The notes beneath the pieces were generated by a model. It saw only the letters and a list, made by a program, of their open reading frames with translations, searched no databases and was not told where the DNA came from. From Oscillospiraceae bacterium (lineage in GTDB: Bacteria; Bacillota; Clostridia; Oscillospirales; Oscillospiraceae), in assembly GCA_024404215.1 (NCBI GenBank), contig JAKSQI010000097.1:1-6119 (forward strand): a stretch of 6,119 bases of DNA. Reading direction: 5' to 3'. Below are positions 6,063 to 6,119 of the stretch, in pieces (the first letter of the stretch is position 1; each line of letters starts with the position of its first letter). Made by a program: the position numbers and the translations under genes.

Positions 6063-6119
6063 AACCAAGCTGTCGCGTGAGCGGCGGTAAAAACTGAATC
6101 GGGCAGCGAGAGAACAAAA
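6063..6119 (+). other. 5' leader of an unseen transcript, probably an rRNA operon
   Basis: Transcription should start at about 6067-6070. Almost at once a hairpin can form: CTGTCGC (6070-6076) and GCGGCGG (6081-6087), 7 pairs including two G-U, closed by the GNRA-type tetraloop GTGA (6077-6080). The rest, to the window edge, is A- and G-rich with no start codon or ribosome binding site. A structured untranslated leader behind a very strong promoter fits the upstream region of a 16S rRNA gene, but no rRNA sequence is visible, so this is inference. Confidence 0.45.

Overview
The window looks like a stretch of core chromosome from a Gram-positive, low- to mid-GC Clostridia-type bacterium (Bacillota). 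The pointers are a T-box leader controlling pheST, a PheS carrying the four-cysteine knuckle common in Firmicutes, a CadA-like P1B-2 ATPase, and strong AAGGAG-type ribosome binding sites. Genus cannot be fixed from this sequence. The coding part is moderately GC-rich, while the last ~350 bases are AT- and purine-rich.

Layout. (1) Positions 1-1392, plus strand: the C-terminal 463 codons of a heavy-metal P-type ATPase (Zn/Cd/Pb exporter type), cut by the left edge. (2) Positions 1393-1784: a gene-free convergent interval. It holds a textbook plus-strand terminator, a second GC-rich hairpin, two and a half copies of a 47-bp tandem repeat with internal dyads, and the minus-strand terminator of the next operon. 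(3) Positions 5443 down to 1785, minus strand: a three-gene unit, pheS, pheT and a 76-codon gene of unknown function that starts 3 nt after the pheT stop in the same frame. (4) Positions 5444-5772: promoter and T-box leader of this operon, read on the minus strand, with a Stem I, a T-box sequence with UGGUACC bulge, an antiterminator and a competing terminator. (5) Positions 5773-6033: a gene-free purine-rich spacer. (6) Positions 6034-6119, plus strand: a near-consensus sigma-A promoter followed by an immediate 5' hairpin; this looks like the start of a stable-RNA (probably rRNA) operon whose gene lies beyond the right edge.

How it works together. PheS and PheT form the (alpha-beta)2 phenylalanyl-tRNA synthetase. 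Uncharged tRNA-Phe should bind the T-box leader, favour the antiterminator, and so raise synthesis of the enzyme and of the small third protein. The ATPase is an unrelated convergent transcription unit. The divergent promoter at the right end points away from pheST.

No obviously new multi-gene system is present. The items most worth a second look are the unrecognised small gene behind pheT, the 47-bp repeats between the two terminators, and the stable-RNA-like promoter at the right edge.
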